A DNA stretch of 64,000 bases, taken from positions 496,001 through 560,000 of the forward strand of contig NZ_JAOVZO020000001.1 of NCBI RefSeq assembly GCF_025717065.2, in the 5' to 3' direction. The first letter of the stretch is position 1. Each line of letters opens with the position of its first letter. Origin of the DNA: Tahibacter soli. GTDB lineage: Bacteria; Pseudomonadota; Gammaproteobacteria; Xanthomonadales; Rhodanobacteraceae. Both the position numbers and the translations under genes were made by a program. Positions 39,101-49,100 of this stretch are shown piece by piece. Below the pieces are notes generated by a model that saw only the letters and a program-made list of their open reading frames with translations, did not search any database and was not told where the DNA came from.

Positions 39101-42100
39101 CGCGGACCCGACGGCGCGTACTACGTCAGCAACTCGGGCAACGGCACGATCGCGCGCGTGAGCGTCGACGGCGCCACGGTCACGACCTACGCGACCGGCC
39201 TCAACCAGCCGTACGACCTCAAGTTCGGCGACGACGGCACGCTCTACGTCGCCAACAACGCCGACGACAGCGTCGTGGCGATCGACGCCGCCGGCACGCG
39301 CCGCACGTTCGCCAAGGGCATCGCGAACCGGCCGACCGGCATGCGCTACGACGCGGCCGGCGACCTGTACATCGTCGGCGAAGACAACACGCTGCGCCGC
39401 AAGCGTCCCGACGGCACGGCACAGGTGCTCGCGACCGGTCTTGCCAGTCCGCAGGGCTTCGATTTCGCGGCGCCCGGCGTCGCGCTCGTCGCGAACTATT
39501 CCGACGGCACCGTCGCGAAGGTCGAGGGCGGCACGCGCACGGCGTTCGCCACGGGCCTGCGCAATCCGCGCGGCGTCGCGGTCAACGCCGACGGCGAGGT
39601 CTACGTCACCGAAGGCGGTGCGAACCGCATCGCGCGATTCGACGCGGCAGGCACCTCGCTCGGGCCGGTCGACAGCGTGCTGGTCACGCCGACCGACCTG
39701 CGCGTCGACGGCGCGGGCCGCGTGTTCGTGCGCAACACCACGCACGTCTCGGTGCTCGAAAACGGCGCGGCGCGCATCTTCGTGCGCGACTTCCCGGCGA
39801 CGAGCCTCGCGATCGACCCGGCGCAGCCGGGCGTGGTCGCGCTGCGCGGCGCGGACCTCTACCGCATCGGCCTCGACGGCGTCGCGGTGAAGATCCGCAC
39901 GCTGCCGGCCTCGTACCGCGGCATCGCCGTCGACGCCGGCGGCTTCGTCATCATCAACGACTACAGCAACCGGCGCCTGCAGCGCCTCAACGCCGACGGC
40001 ACGCAGACCGTCATCGCGACGCTGACCGACCTGCCCGACACGCTCGTGTCGACGCCGGCCGGTACGCTGTACGTCAAGACGAACACGCGCAAGATCCTGC
40101 GCGTCGAGGCCGACGGCACGACCACGCAGATCGCGTACGCGGTCGGCACCGAGTCGCTGTCGGACATCTCGCCCGGCGCCGACGGCAAGCTGCTCGCGTG
40201 GACCGGCAACCGCCTGTACGAGATCGATCCGGCGGCCGGTACGACCGTGCGCATCAAGGACGTCGTGCCGAGCGGCGCGACGCGCCTGCCCGACGGCCGC
40301 GTCGTCGCGTCGTTCTCCGGCGACCTCGAACTCGCGACCTACGACGCCGCGACCTACGCGCTCGTCTCGCGCATCGACGGCTTCGTCGCGCCGTGGGACA
40401 TCCTCTGGAACGGCACCGACTATCGCTTCATCGACAACGGCGGGCGCTTCTACCAGCTCGCGCGCGGCGGCTATCCGGTCAAGCTCGGCCTGTTCAACGG
40501 CCGCTTCCTCACGCGCGCCGGCAGCGAATACCTCATGACCACCGCGTCGAACGTGCAGCGCTGGACCGGCACGGGCGCCGCGGTGTACGTGACGCCGACG
40601 GGCAACAGCAGCGACCTGCAGGGCGTCGCCGGCCGGCCCGACGGCAGCTTCGCGGTGGCCGACCGCGGCTACAGCCGCGTCATCGAGTACAACGCATCGC
40701 GCGTCGTCGTCGCCGACCACGCCGGCATCGTGCGTCCGGTGGGCCTCGCGTTCGACGCGCAGGGCCGCCTGCACGTCGCGAACAATTCGTCCGGCACGGT
40801 CGCGCGCCTGTCGGCCGACGGCGCGGTCACGACGACGGTGACGCGCGTGTCGGCGCCGCGCTATCTCGCGTTCGACGCGCAGGGCCGCCTGTGGATCAGC
40901 AACGCGAGCGCGATCACGCGCATCGGCACCGACGGCGTCGCCACGACCGTGGGCGACTCGACGGCCGCCCAGGGCCTCTACGTCGACGCCACGCGCAGCG
41001 TCGTCGTCGACCAGTCGGCCGCGGTGCTGCGCCGCCTCGACGCGAACGTGTGGAAGCCGTTCGCCGCGGGCCTCGTGCAGCCCAAGGCCATGGCGCTGCG
41101 CGCCGACGGCCGCGTGCTCGTCGCCGACAACCGCAACGGCAGCGTGCTCGAATACGCGAACGGCGAACTGGCCACGATCGTCGTCGGCATGAGCGCGCCG
41201 GGCGCGCTCGCCCTCGACGCCGAAGACCGCGTGCTGATCGGCCGCGGCAACGGCTTCCTGAGCCGCTTCGACGGCACGCTGCTCGCCGACCTGCGCACGT
41301 CGTCGCTGCTCAACGACCATCCGTTCGCCGGCATCGTCGCCGCGCCGCAGGGCAAGATCCTCACGCTCAACTACGGCTACAACTCGGCCGCCGGGCGCTA
41401 TGAAACCGTCGCGCACGAGATCACGATCGTGCAGGCGGCGCAGCCGCCGGCGCCGGGTTCGGTCGTGCACACGGCGAGCCTGCCGATGAACGCGCTCGAC
41501 CCGAGCGACGACTTCACGCACTTCGACTTCGGCAGCTGGATGCCGCCCTACGGCGGCGACTTCAAGGTCAGCGTGCGCCGCGCCGACATCGGCACGGACG
41601 AAGCCGTGAACTTCGTGCACGTCGGCCCGCACGCGGTCGGCGAACTCACCGCCGCGCGCGAGGAGCTGCCGCCGGGCGACCGCGAACTGCCGATGTGCCT
41701 GCGCCTGACCGGCGCCGACTTCACGTCGCTGTCGCGCGTCGAGGTGAGCCAGGCGCGCCTGCTCGCCAACATCGTGCGGCCCAACGGCATGGCCGCCGAC
41801 CGCGCGGGCAACCTCTACTTCACCGACGAGACGAAGCTCTACCGCACGAGCCTGACCGGCCAGACCACGACCGTCGTCGACGGCCTGTCGACCGCGTTCG
41901 GCCTCGCGATCGACGACGACGAAAACCTGTACCTGCCGAACGACAACGCGACCACGCGCCGCGTCGATCTCGTGCGCGTCGACCCCAACGGCGTCAAGAG
42001 CGTCGTCGCCGACCTCGGCGTCGCGCGCGCGAACGGCGTCGTCGTCAACAGCCGCGACGAAATCCTCGTCGGCTCGCCGGGCAAGCTGATCAAGGTGACG

Positions 42101-45100
42101 CGCGACGGCACGGTCGCGCCGCAGACGGTGTCGGGCATGCCCGATCCGCGCGGCATCACGATCGACGGCCAGGACAACGTCTACGTGCAGAACGAGCAGC
42201 ACCTCGTGGCGATGATCAAGCCCGACGGCAGCGCGTTCCAGCTGTACTCGTACAACGTCGACAACACCGACCCGTACTTCGAGGGCGACGGCTATCCGAA
42301 CATCGCTGCCGACTGCGCCGACAACATGTACATCGCGCCGTACAACTGGGCGCGCATCGGCCAGAACAACACCGAAGAGCACTCGCTCGCGCAGATCGTC
42401 GCGCGCACGGGCCAGGTGGGCCTGCTGTTCGACACGCTGCGCATCCACCCGACGCTGACCGACATCGACTATCTCGCATACGACCGCTTCGGCGACCGCC
42501 TGCTGTTCTGGCAGGACTACTCGAACCAGATCTGGCAGGTGCCGGTCACCTGCGGTGCGATCGGCGTCAACGCGCATCTCGTCACGCGGCCGGGCCAGCG
42601 CCTGTCCGGCATGACGCGCGCGCCGGCGGCGGTCGTGCCCAAGCCCGACGGCAGCACCGAGTACGTGTGGAACCTGCGCGACGTCACCGCGCAGGGCGAC
42701 AGCGTCTGCTTCGACGCCGAGCAGGAAGGCCTCGTGCTCGGCGAGCGACGCAAGACGCTGGCCGATGCGTTCGTGACGTTCCAGAACAGCTTCTCGGCCG
42801 ACGACATCCGCGCGCCGGTCGACGTGCCGTACGTGCGCGTCGGCAACCTCACGGACATCGCGGTCTCGACCGACGCGGCCGAGTACCGCGCCGATGAAAC
42901 CGCGCTCGTCACGACGACGCTCGCCACGCGCGACGACGAGCCGGTCGCCGGCCGCCTCGTCGTCGACGTGTACGACGCGGCCGGCGTGCGCGTCGGCGGC
43001 GTCGTCGAGCAGATGGTCACGGTGCCGCCGCTCGCGCCGCTGCCGCTCGCCGGCAACTTCGGCATCGGCCGCATCCTGCCCGGCGAGTACGTCGTCAAGG
43101 CGACGCTCGTGCAGGACGACGCGCAGATGGCGACCGCGCAGACGAGCTTCGTCGTGCTGCCGGACGACGCGCAGGGCACCGCGACGTCGACGCTCGCGAC
43201 CGACAAGTTCGAGTATCTGCCCGACGACGTCGTCGCGATCAGCTCGCGCGTCACCAGCCTGTCGCAGAACGTGATTCTCGAAGCGCTGAGCCTGACGGTG
43301 CGCGTGTTCGACGCGTCCGGCACGCAGGTTTTCGGTTACGGCCATCCGATCGAGATCCTGCTGCCCGGCGCGACGCGCGAATTCGTCGCAAGCCAGCGCC
43401 TCGCCAACGCGCCGGCCGGTTCGTACCGCGTCGAGCAGGTGCTGACCGACGCCGCGGGCCACGTGTTCGACACGCGCGAGACGACCTACATCGTCTCGTC
43501 GTCGGCCGGCAACGGCCACGGCCTGCGCGGCACCGTCGTCGCGACGCCGGCGCAGGTGGAACAAGGCAACGATGTCGCGATTGCCGCCAATGCGGAAAAC
43601 CGCGGCAACGCCGATCTCGCCGGCGTCGTGCTGAAACTGACGGTGATCGATCCGGACAACCAGGCCGTGATCGCGAGCTGGCAGGCGCCGCCGGTCGCGA
43701 TCGCGCGCAACGCGTCCGCGCCGATGACCGCGACTTGGCCGACGACCGGCATTCCGGCCGGCGACTACGTGGTCGTGTTCGGCGCCGACGTCGCCGGCGG
43801 CAGCGTGACGCTCGCGCACCAGACCGTGCGCGTCGTCGTACCGAGCGTGCAGCTCGCCGCGCAGATCGACCTCGTCGCGCAGCCGCGCCAGCGCGCGCTG
43901 GCGCTGATCGACGCGGCCGCGCCGCAGGCGCAGCGCGCGTTCGTGCTCACGGCGGCCAGCGCCGTGGGCTACGAGCTCGAGTTCGTCACGAACCCAGGCG
44001 ACTTCGACACGGGCCTGCGCTCGGGCGTGTACCAGCTGTACCTGCTGCTCGGCGCTGACGCCGCGCTCGACGCGACGACGCAGCGCCTGCTGCGCGAAGC
44101 GGTGCATCGCGGCGAAGGGCTGATCGTCGCGAGCGGGGCGGGCGTCGTGTCCGACGCGCTCGCGCAGACGCTCGGCATCGCGCCGCGCACGCGGGCGGAA
44201 CCGGCCAAGGCCGAAACGCTGCGCGTCGTGCCCGGCGCGCCGCTGCCGCCGGCGAGCATGGCGCTCGCGCCGCCGCTCGCCGTGCAGACCACGCGCCTGA
44301 CCGCGGCGACGCCTTACGCCGAAGTCGACGCGCGCATGCCGGCCACGCCGGAACTGCGCACGCTGGCCGAGGCGGTCGCGCTGAACGGCCGCGTGGAGCT
44401 GGCGTATTCGGGCAGCGACGGCGGCATCAACGGCACCGGCCTGCGCCTGGAAGCGCTCGGCCGCCTGCGCAACGCCGACGGCACCGACCGCTACACGATC
44501 TGGCGCGTCCGCAACGGCGGCACGACGCTGCGCAGCGCGAAGCTCGCGAGCGTCGACGGTACGTGGAGCCGCGATCTCGACCTGCCGGGCAAGACCGAAA
44601 CGTGGCTCGCGAGCCCCGTCGTTGCGGGCGACGCGTCGCATCGCCTGACGCTCGGCGCGCAGACGCTCGCCACCGTCGCGGCGACGAGCGGCGCATTCAC
44701 CGATGCGCGCATCGTCGACGCGGGCACGTATCCCGGCGCGATCGCGCTGTGGGCGAACGCCACGAGCGGCGACGGCATCGAGTGGAGCGGCAGCCAGAAC
44801 ATCGCGTGGGGCGCGGTGCATTCGAACGCGTCGTTCCGCCTCAACGGTGCGCAGAACGTCATGCACGGGCCGGTGCGCTACGTGCAGACGCTGCAGAACG
44901 CCGGCGCGAGCAACACGTTCGACGTGCCGCCGCGCCGCGTCGCGCCGCACGATCTGCCGCTGCTGCTCGACCTCAACGACTATCGCCCGGGCGGTCGCGT
45001 CGCCGCGGCGGCCGGCGCGAAATACGTCGACGGCACGAGCGAGTGCGCGAAGAAGGGCGCGTGGCGCCGCAGCGGCGCGAACTTCCCGCTGCCGGCAGGC

Positions 45101-46114
45101 GTGTACTGGATTCCGTGCGACGTCGAGATGTCCGGCGCGTCGCTGTCGGGCAACGCGACGATCGTCGCGACCGGCACGATCCAGCTCTCGGGCGCGAGCG
45201 CGAACTTCAGTCCGTATTTCGAAGGCCTGCAGTTCGGCACGCTGCGCCAGGGCGGCGACGGCTTCAAGGTGGCCGCGGCGAGCGCGAAGATCGCCGGTCT
45301 CGTCTACTCGCCGTATGCGGGCGTCGAGCTGTCGGGTGCGCGCGGCGAATATCGCTGCGCCGTCGTCGGCGACCGCATCCGCATCAGCGGCGCGGCCGTG
45401 ACGTTCGATCCGCGTGCCTGCGCACTGGCGACGGTGCAGGAGCGCATGCCCGCGATCGTCGCGCACGGCTTCGGCCAGGGCCGCGCGGCATACGCGAGCT
45501 TCGACTGGACCGCCGCGCTCGCGACGTACGACGCGAACGCGACCGGCTTCCTGTCGCACCTGTTCGACGCGGCGATCGGCGAATCGGCGCCGGCGCAGCC
45601 GCTCCTGCGCACCGGCGCGGCGCTGCCCGTCGACCTGCGCGTGCGCAGCCTGCGCGACGGTTTCCGCGGCAGCCTGCGGCTCGCCGCCGCCGGCGACGCG
45701 ACGATCGCGCTGCCGGTGCCGCCGCAATGGCTCGTCGACCTGACGCAGACGAACGCGTTCGAGACGCAGGCGCTGGTCCTGCTCGGCAGCGGCACGCACA
45801 CGGCGCTGACCGCGACGGTCGCCGCCACCGCGCCGATCGCCGTCGATCCGCTCGCGACGCAGACGCTCGACGTCGGCCACGCGGCCGGCGAATCGATCGC
45901 CGACGTGATCGCCGCGGTGACCGCGCTCGGCAATCGCGACGCGCCGCTCGACGCGTCGCTCGCCGCGCTCGTGCGCGCACGCGATGCGCAGGCCCCGGCC
46001 GAAAAACGCGCCGCGCTGCTCGACGCCGCCGAGGCGGCCGGACGCTCGGCGCACGCGAACGCATCGTCGCTGCGTACGCGCATCGACTGGCTGATCTGGG
46101 GGGCGCCGCGATGA
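36137..46114 (+). CDS. Giant secreted multidomain protein (alpha-toroid, carboxypeptidase-regulatory repeats, NHL-like propellers)
   Basis: A 3325-residue exported protein starting MVRALLRVVLFVSLWAAFA (signal peptide, cut near APAQS), with GAGGA six bases before ATG 36137. Approximate layout: 25-275 squalene-cyclase-like alpha-toroid repeats (NADGGFGG, RADGGWGVDD, NGSWADDPWQTALALRAL). 280-615 holds four carboxypeptidase-regulatory-like beta-sandwiches (GRVVDQAGGAALAEV, GTVRDQAGNPLRDV). 630-800 are Ig/CARDB-like. 800-1770 and 1875-2155 hold many NHL/SMP-30-like propeller blades (DGAYYVSNSGNGTIARV). 2235-2570 are Ig-like again, 2855-3095 a serine/alanine-rich beta-helix-like part. It ends with no sorting signal I know and overlaps the RHS gene by four bases. 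Adhesion or toxin display is inference. Confidence 0.85.
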   Translation: MVRALLRVVLFVSLWAAFAAPAQSPPPEVAHGLAWLRGQVQADGSITGDAASLAQADQVRGEAALTLALLDTAPPALVARVVASDPRVAEFVARRVMVQAASGGAPASGDLAAFRNADGGFGGAAGRASFALDTAHALQAYAAAAAFDGAIGNAAVARLRGLRRADGGWGVDDASSVYFTAQVLAAAQAWSQRLSVADLSAWSRDFLLARRGADATFGNVADNAVALYALARATNDAQVLNPLAAALRGAQLANGSWADDPWQTALALRALAYVGQGPPTPTRGSLIGRVVDQAGGAALAEVTLQLVEDSSFATSSDAEGRFTLSGVNPGSYTLRASKLGYQPRDIAVAVAAGDTLQLGDIPLVAAPLTAGVFGTVRDQAGNPLRDVLVAAGTLSALTDTAGAFQLNGLSPGPTLLKATKANYRDVSATVDFQAGYRYNFSPTMYPTNVTPPATATLRGRLIDQDTSQPIVGASAKLGSATVTTPATGKFEFAGQAPGAFTLTLSANGYQGVTASGTLSNGVNELGDIRLRKLPSTSTLSGVVRDVATLSPIVGASVVVEGQSASAVSGPDGRYTLSGITGLRFNVIASAQGYLSSRIELSLTQPGATQFDIDLTALAASGLVFEEVKTSRPVYGPSDEIELEVEVKNTTANAAEMIVDADVVDPTGSVVHVFKANLRGAGQFPPNLPLSFAPNSTTEVEMEWIAHRLAAGNYTVRARGMDTSGRVVAEGATGFTVRSEPVLRGAALVDPPLAQAGTSTPVALAADVMNIGNLALPAGTLDLTITVENPDTQSATQPRASERRIAVIAALNNPVGFARDADANLYLVRATERKLLKIDPQGVVSELATLPLTPAALALTADRVAWIASTGKRVYNVTPAGVVTFFDLVRLTAIATVAVAPDGSAYFSGQFSGVENGRSITEQRLVRRAPAGDETVLWRNGLAQPAAVVAADNGDLIVANYGDDTLARVTAQGAVAPFASGLNRPQGLTRGPDGAYYVSNSGNGTIARVSVDGATVTTYATGLNQPYDLKFGDDGTLYVANNADDSVVAIDAAGTRRTFAKGIANRPTGMRYDAAGDLYIVGEDNTLRRKRPDGTAQVLATGLASPQGFDFAAPGVALVANYSDGTVAKVEGGTRTAFATGLRNPRGVAVNADGEVYVTEGGANRIARFDAAGTSLGPVDSVLVTPTDLRVDGAGRVFVRNTTHVSVLENGAARIFVRDFPATSLAIDPAQPGVVALRGADLYRIGLDGVAVKIRTLPASYRGIAVDAGGFVIINDYSNRRLQRLNADGTQTVIATLTDLPDTLVSTPAGTLYVKTNTRKILRVEADGTTTQIAYAVGTESLSDISPGADGKLLAWTGNRLYEIDPAAGTTVRIKDVVPSGATRLPDGRVVASFSGDLELATYDAATYALVSRIDGFVAPWDILWNGTDYRFIDNGGRFYQLARGGYPVKLGLFNGRFLTRAGSEYLMTTASNVQRWTGTGAAVYVTPTGNSSDLQGVAGRPDGSFAVADRGYSRVIEYNASRVVVADHAGIVRPVGLAFDAQGRLHVANNSSGTVARLSADGAVTTTVTRVSAPRYLAFDAQGRLWISNASAITRIGTDGVATTVGDSTAAQGLYVDATRSVVVDQSAAVLRRLDANVWKPFAAGLVQPKAMALRADGRVLVADNRNGSVLEYANGELATIVVGMSAPGALALDAEDRVLIGRGNGFLSRFDGTLLADLRTSSLLNDHPFAGIVAAPQGKILTLNYGYNSAAGRYETVAHEITIVQAAQPPAPGSVVHTASLPMNALDPSDDFTHFDFGSWMPPYGGDFKVSVRRADIGTDEAVNFVHVGPHAVGELTAAREELPPGDRELPMCLRLTGADFTSLSRVEVSQARLLANIVRPNGMAADRAGNLYFTDETKLYRTSLTGQTTTVVDGLSTAFGLAIDDDENLYLPNDNATTRRVDLVRVDPNGVKSVVADLGVARANGVVVNSRDEILVGSPGKLIKVTRDGTVAPQTVSGMPDPRGITIDGQDNVYVQNEQHLVAMIKPDGSAFQLYSYNVDNTDPYFEGDGYPNIAADCADNMYIAPYNWARIGQNNTEEHSLAQIVARTGQVGLLFDTLRIHPTLTDIDYLAYDRFGDRLLFWQDYSNQIWQVPVTCGAIGVNAHLVTRPGQRLSGMTRAPAAVVPKPDGSTEYVWNLRDVTAQGDSVCFDAEQEGLVLGERRKTLADAFVTFQNSFSADDIRAPVDVPYVRVGNLTDIAVSTDAAEYRADETALVTTTLATRDDEPVAGRLVVDVYDAAGVRVGGVVEQMVTVPPLAPLPLAGNFGIGRILPGEYVVKATLVQDDAQMATAQTSFVVLPDDAQGTATSTLATDKFEYLPDDVVAISSRVTSLSQNVILEALSLTVRVFDASGTQVFGYGHPIEILLPGATREFVASQRLANAPAGSYRVEQVLTDAAGHVFDTRETTYIVSSSAGNGHGLRGTVVATPAQVEQGNDVAIAANAENRGNADLAGVVLKLTVIDPDNQAVIASWQAPPVAIARNASAPMTATWPTTGIPAGDYVVVFGADVAGGSVTLAHQTVRVVVPSVQLAAQIDLVAQPRQRALALIDAAAPQAQRAFVLTAASAVGYELEFVTNPGDFDTGLRSGVYQLYLLLGADAALDATTQRLLREAVHRGEGLIVASGAGVVSDALAQTLGIAPRTRAEPAKAETLRVVPGAPLPPASMALAPPLAVQTTRLTAATPYAEVDARMPATPELRTLAEAVALNGRVELAYSGSDGGINGTGLRLEALGRLRNADGTDRYTIWRVRNGGTTLRSAKLASVDGTWSRDLDLPGKTETWLASPVVAGDASHRLTLGAQTLATVAATSGAFTDARIVDAGTYPGAIALWANATSGDGIEWSGSQNIAWGAVHSNASFRLNGAQNVMHGPVRYVQTLQNAGASNTFDVPPRRVAPHDLPLLLDLNDYRPGGRVAAAAGAKYVDGTSECAKKGAWRRSGANFPLPAGVYWIPCDVEMSGASLSGNATIVATGTIQLSGASANFSPYFEGLQFGTLRQGGDGFKVAAASAKIAGLVYSPYAGVELSGARGEYRCAVVGDRIRISGAAVTFDPRACALATVQERMPAIVAHGFGQGRAAYASFDWTAALATYDANATGFLSHLFDAAIGESAPAQPLLRTGAALPVDLRVRSLRDGFRGSLRLAAAGDATIALPVPPQWLVDLTQTNAFETQALVLLGSGTHTALTATVAATAPIAVDPLATQTLDVGHAAGESIADVIAAVTALGNRDAPLDASLAALVRARDAQAPAEKRAALLDAAEAAGRSAHANASSLRTRIDWLIWGAPR

Positions 46115-49100
46115 GAAGCGACGGCCTGCGGACGAACGGAAACTCTTGCAAAGTGAACAACGAAGCGCCAGGCGCGCGGGGCGACGGCATGAAGCACAGC
46201 GGCACGAAGCGTAGCGGCAACCGCGCACAGCGCATCCTCGGGCGCGGCTACGCGCCGCTCGTCGCCCTCGCCGCGATGCTGTGGACCGCGGCGGCCGGTT
46301 TCGCCGCGCCGTCGCCGGCCATCGTCGCGAACGTCGTCGCGCACGGCATCGCCGCGCAGGTCGAGGCGCCGGCCGCGGCGCCGCGCGAGGTCGAACTCGA
46401 CGAGGCCTACGGCGCGCTCGAACGGCTCGCGCAGTCGCTGCGCGTGATCGAAACGGGCAAGGGCGACCTGCCGCGCCTGCGCACCGGCGTCGACGTGTCG
46501 CAGCTCGCCGTCGACCTGCTCGCGTCCGGCGCCGAACTCGCCGACCGCGACGCGCTGACCCGGCTCGCGCAGACGAAAGACGCCGGTCCGCCCGACGGCC
46601 GCCGCGCGGTGCTCGGCGAGCTCGCCGCGCGCCACGGCGAATTCGCGGCGATCCTCGAACGCCTGCGCGCGGCCGAAATCGCGCGCGACGACGCGGCGCG
46701 GTTCCGCGCGGTCGTCGACCTGGCGCGCCTGCTCGACACGCGCCCTGCCGCGTCGACCGCGACGCGTTTCGATCCGGCGAGCGCACGCGGCTTCTCGGCC
46801 GACAAGAAGAAACTGCCGAAGCCCGGCGCCGGCGACGAGCGCGTGCCGGCCAAGAACGCCGCCGCGGCGAAGCTCGATCCGCCCGGCGCGGCCGACCTCG
46901 CCGAAACCGACGAGATCGTGCTGACCGCGCAGATTCGCGCGAAGGCCGAAGAACTGGGCCGCAACCCGGTCGCGATCCGCAACTGGGTGTACAACAACAT
47001 CGACTACTCGCCGGGCTACGGCTCGACGCAGAATGCGCAGAAAACCCTTTTTGCAAAACGCGGCAACGCGTGGGATATCCACTCGCTGCTGATCGCGCTG
47101 CTGCGCGCGTCGAACATTCCGGCGCGCTACGTCTCCGGCGCGGTCGAGCTGCCGATCGAACGCATCCAGGAATGGCTGCCGGTCGCGAACGCGAACGTCG
47201 CGGCCGACCTTTTCAGCGCGGCCGGCGTGCCGACGACGCTGCTCACCGCGGGCGGCTCGATCCGCGCGCTGCGTTTCGAGCACGTCTGGGTCGAGGCGTG
47301 GGTCGACTTCGTGCCGTCGCGCGGCGCGCGCAACGCGACGCCCGACAGCTGGGTGCCGATGGACGCGGCGATCAAGGCGTACGCGACGACGCCGCCGGTC
47401 GCATACCTGCAGCACGTCGGCTTCGACGCGCAGGCCGCGCAGACGGAAATTCTCGCCGGTTCGCAGCAGGGACCGGGCTGGATCACCGGCATCGACGTCA
47501 ACAAGATCGGCGCGGTGTACGACCGCCTCGGCCGGCAGGCGCTCGACTACGTCAATGCGAATCCCGCAGCCGACCCGGCCGCGACGTTCGGCGCGCGCAA
47601 GATCGTCGCGCTCGACCTGCCGGTGCTCGAAGGCACGCTGCCGTACAACGTCTACACGCCGCAGCCGCGCCGCGCCGCCGCGCTGCCGGCGAGCGCGCAG
47701 CATGCGATCAGCGTGCAGCTGTACGCGAGCCCCGGCGACATCGGCCTCGAATCGCCGCAGTTCGTCGTGCAGATGCCGCTCGCGCGCATGGGCCTCTCCG
47801 CGTTCCAGGTCGAGTACCGCGGCGCGAGCGCCGCGGATGTCGCGACGCTCAGGCAGTACGCCGCGGGCAATACCGAAACGCTGTCGGCGAGCAGCCTGCG
47901 CGTGGCCGCGGCGCTCAAGCTCGGCGGCCAGGTCGTGCAGCAGGGCGGCGCGGTCACCTACGGCACCGACCAGTACTGGCAGGTGCAGCTGCGCGATCCG
48001 CTCGGCGCGTTCACGCAGCAGTCCGAGCCGTACAAGTTCCCGGCTGGCACGTCGATCGCGTTCGTCACCGACACCAACGGCGTGACGCCCGAACTCGCCG
48101 AGGCGATGACGGCCGGCTACGGTTCGCGCCAGAACCTGCCGATCGGCGACGCGCTGGCGATGGGCGGCCTGCAGTTCTGGCTGATGCACGACCTGTTCGA
48201 CGGCTGGGTCGCGCAGGCGCGCGGCGCGACCGGCGTGCGCATGCCGAGCGTCGGCGCGTTCGCGACGTCGATGCGCGTGGGCTTCTTCTTCGGCGTGCCG
48301 CGCAACGCGAGCACGCGCGGCTTCACCAGCGACGTCAAGACCGTGCGCTACGCGCTCGTCGGCGCCGACGCCGAGGCCACGCGCCGCGCCGCGACGCAGA
48401 TGGGCGCGATGGGCTCGTTCGCCGAAGGCGCGACGTGGGATCTGCTCACCGGCGGCGCCGTCGGCAGCGGCCTCACCGCGAGCACGCTGCTCTTGCGCGC
48501 GAACGAGGCGAAGATTCCGATCTACCGCATCGACGCGTCGAACGTCGATCAGTACCTGCCGCAGCTCGCGCTCGCGGCCGACGACAAGGCCGACATCCGC
48601 GCCGCGGTCAACGCGGGCCTGTCGGTGCTCGCGCCGGCCGCGGAGACGACGATCGGCGGCTGGAGCGGCACGGGCTATCTGATCCAGGACCCGGTCAGCG
48701 GCGGCGGCATCTGGCGCGTGTCGGGCGGTCTGAACGGCGCGATCAACGTCGGCTGCGTGGCGAAAGCCGTGCTGCTCAACGTGCTGTGCAAGCTGATGTT
48801 CAACAAGCTCGTGCGCTTCTTCCTCGGCCTCACGAGCCCGGGCGCGATGGCGGCGATGCTGCTCGAACGCCTGATCATCAGCGCGATTCCGGTGGTCGGT
48901 CCGATCATCGCGATCGTGCAGGTGGCGATCGCCGTCGCGCAGGCGACGGCGATGGTCATACGCTGGGTGCGCAGCGTCGAGGCGATGATCGAGGAATTGA
49001 CGCCCGAGCAGCTCGGCATCCTCGGCATCGCCGACCTCAACGAGGCGCTGTGCTCGCTCGGCAGTCCGTGCTTCGACTCGAACTTCTTCGACGACATCGG

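Noticed and set aside
37145-47056. 3303-codon open frame on the minus strand antisense to the giant gene
   Set aside because: A product of GC3 bias in the opposite strand: Arg/Ala/Val/Asp-rich, no domain, no ribosome binding site, and the plus strand has clear domains and coupling.
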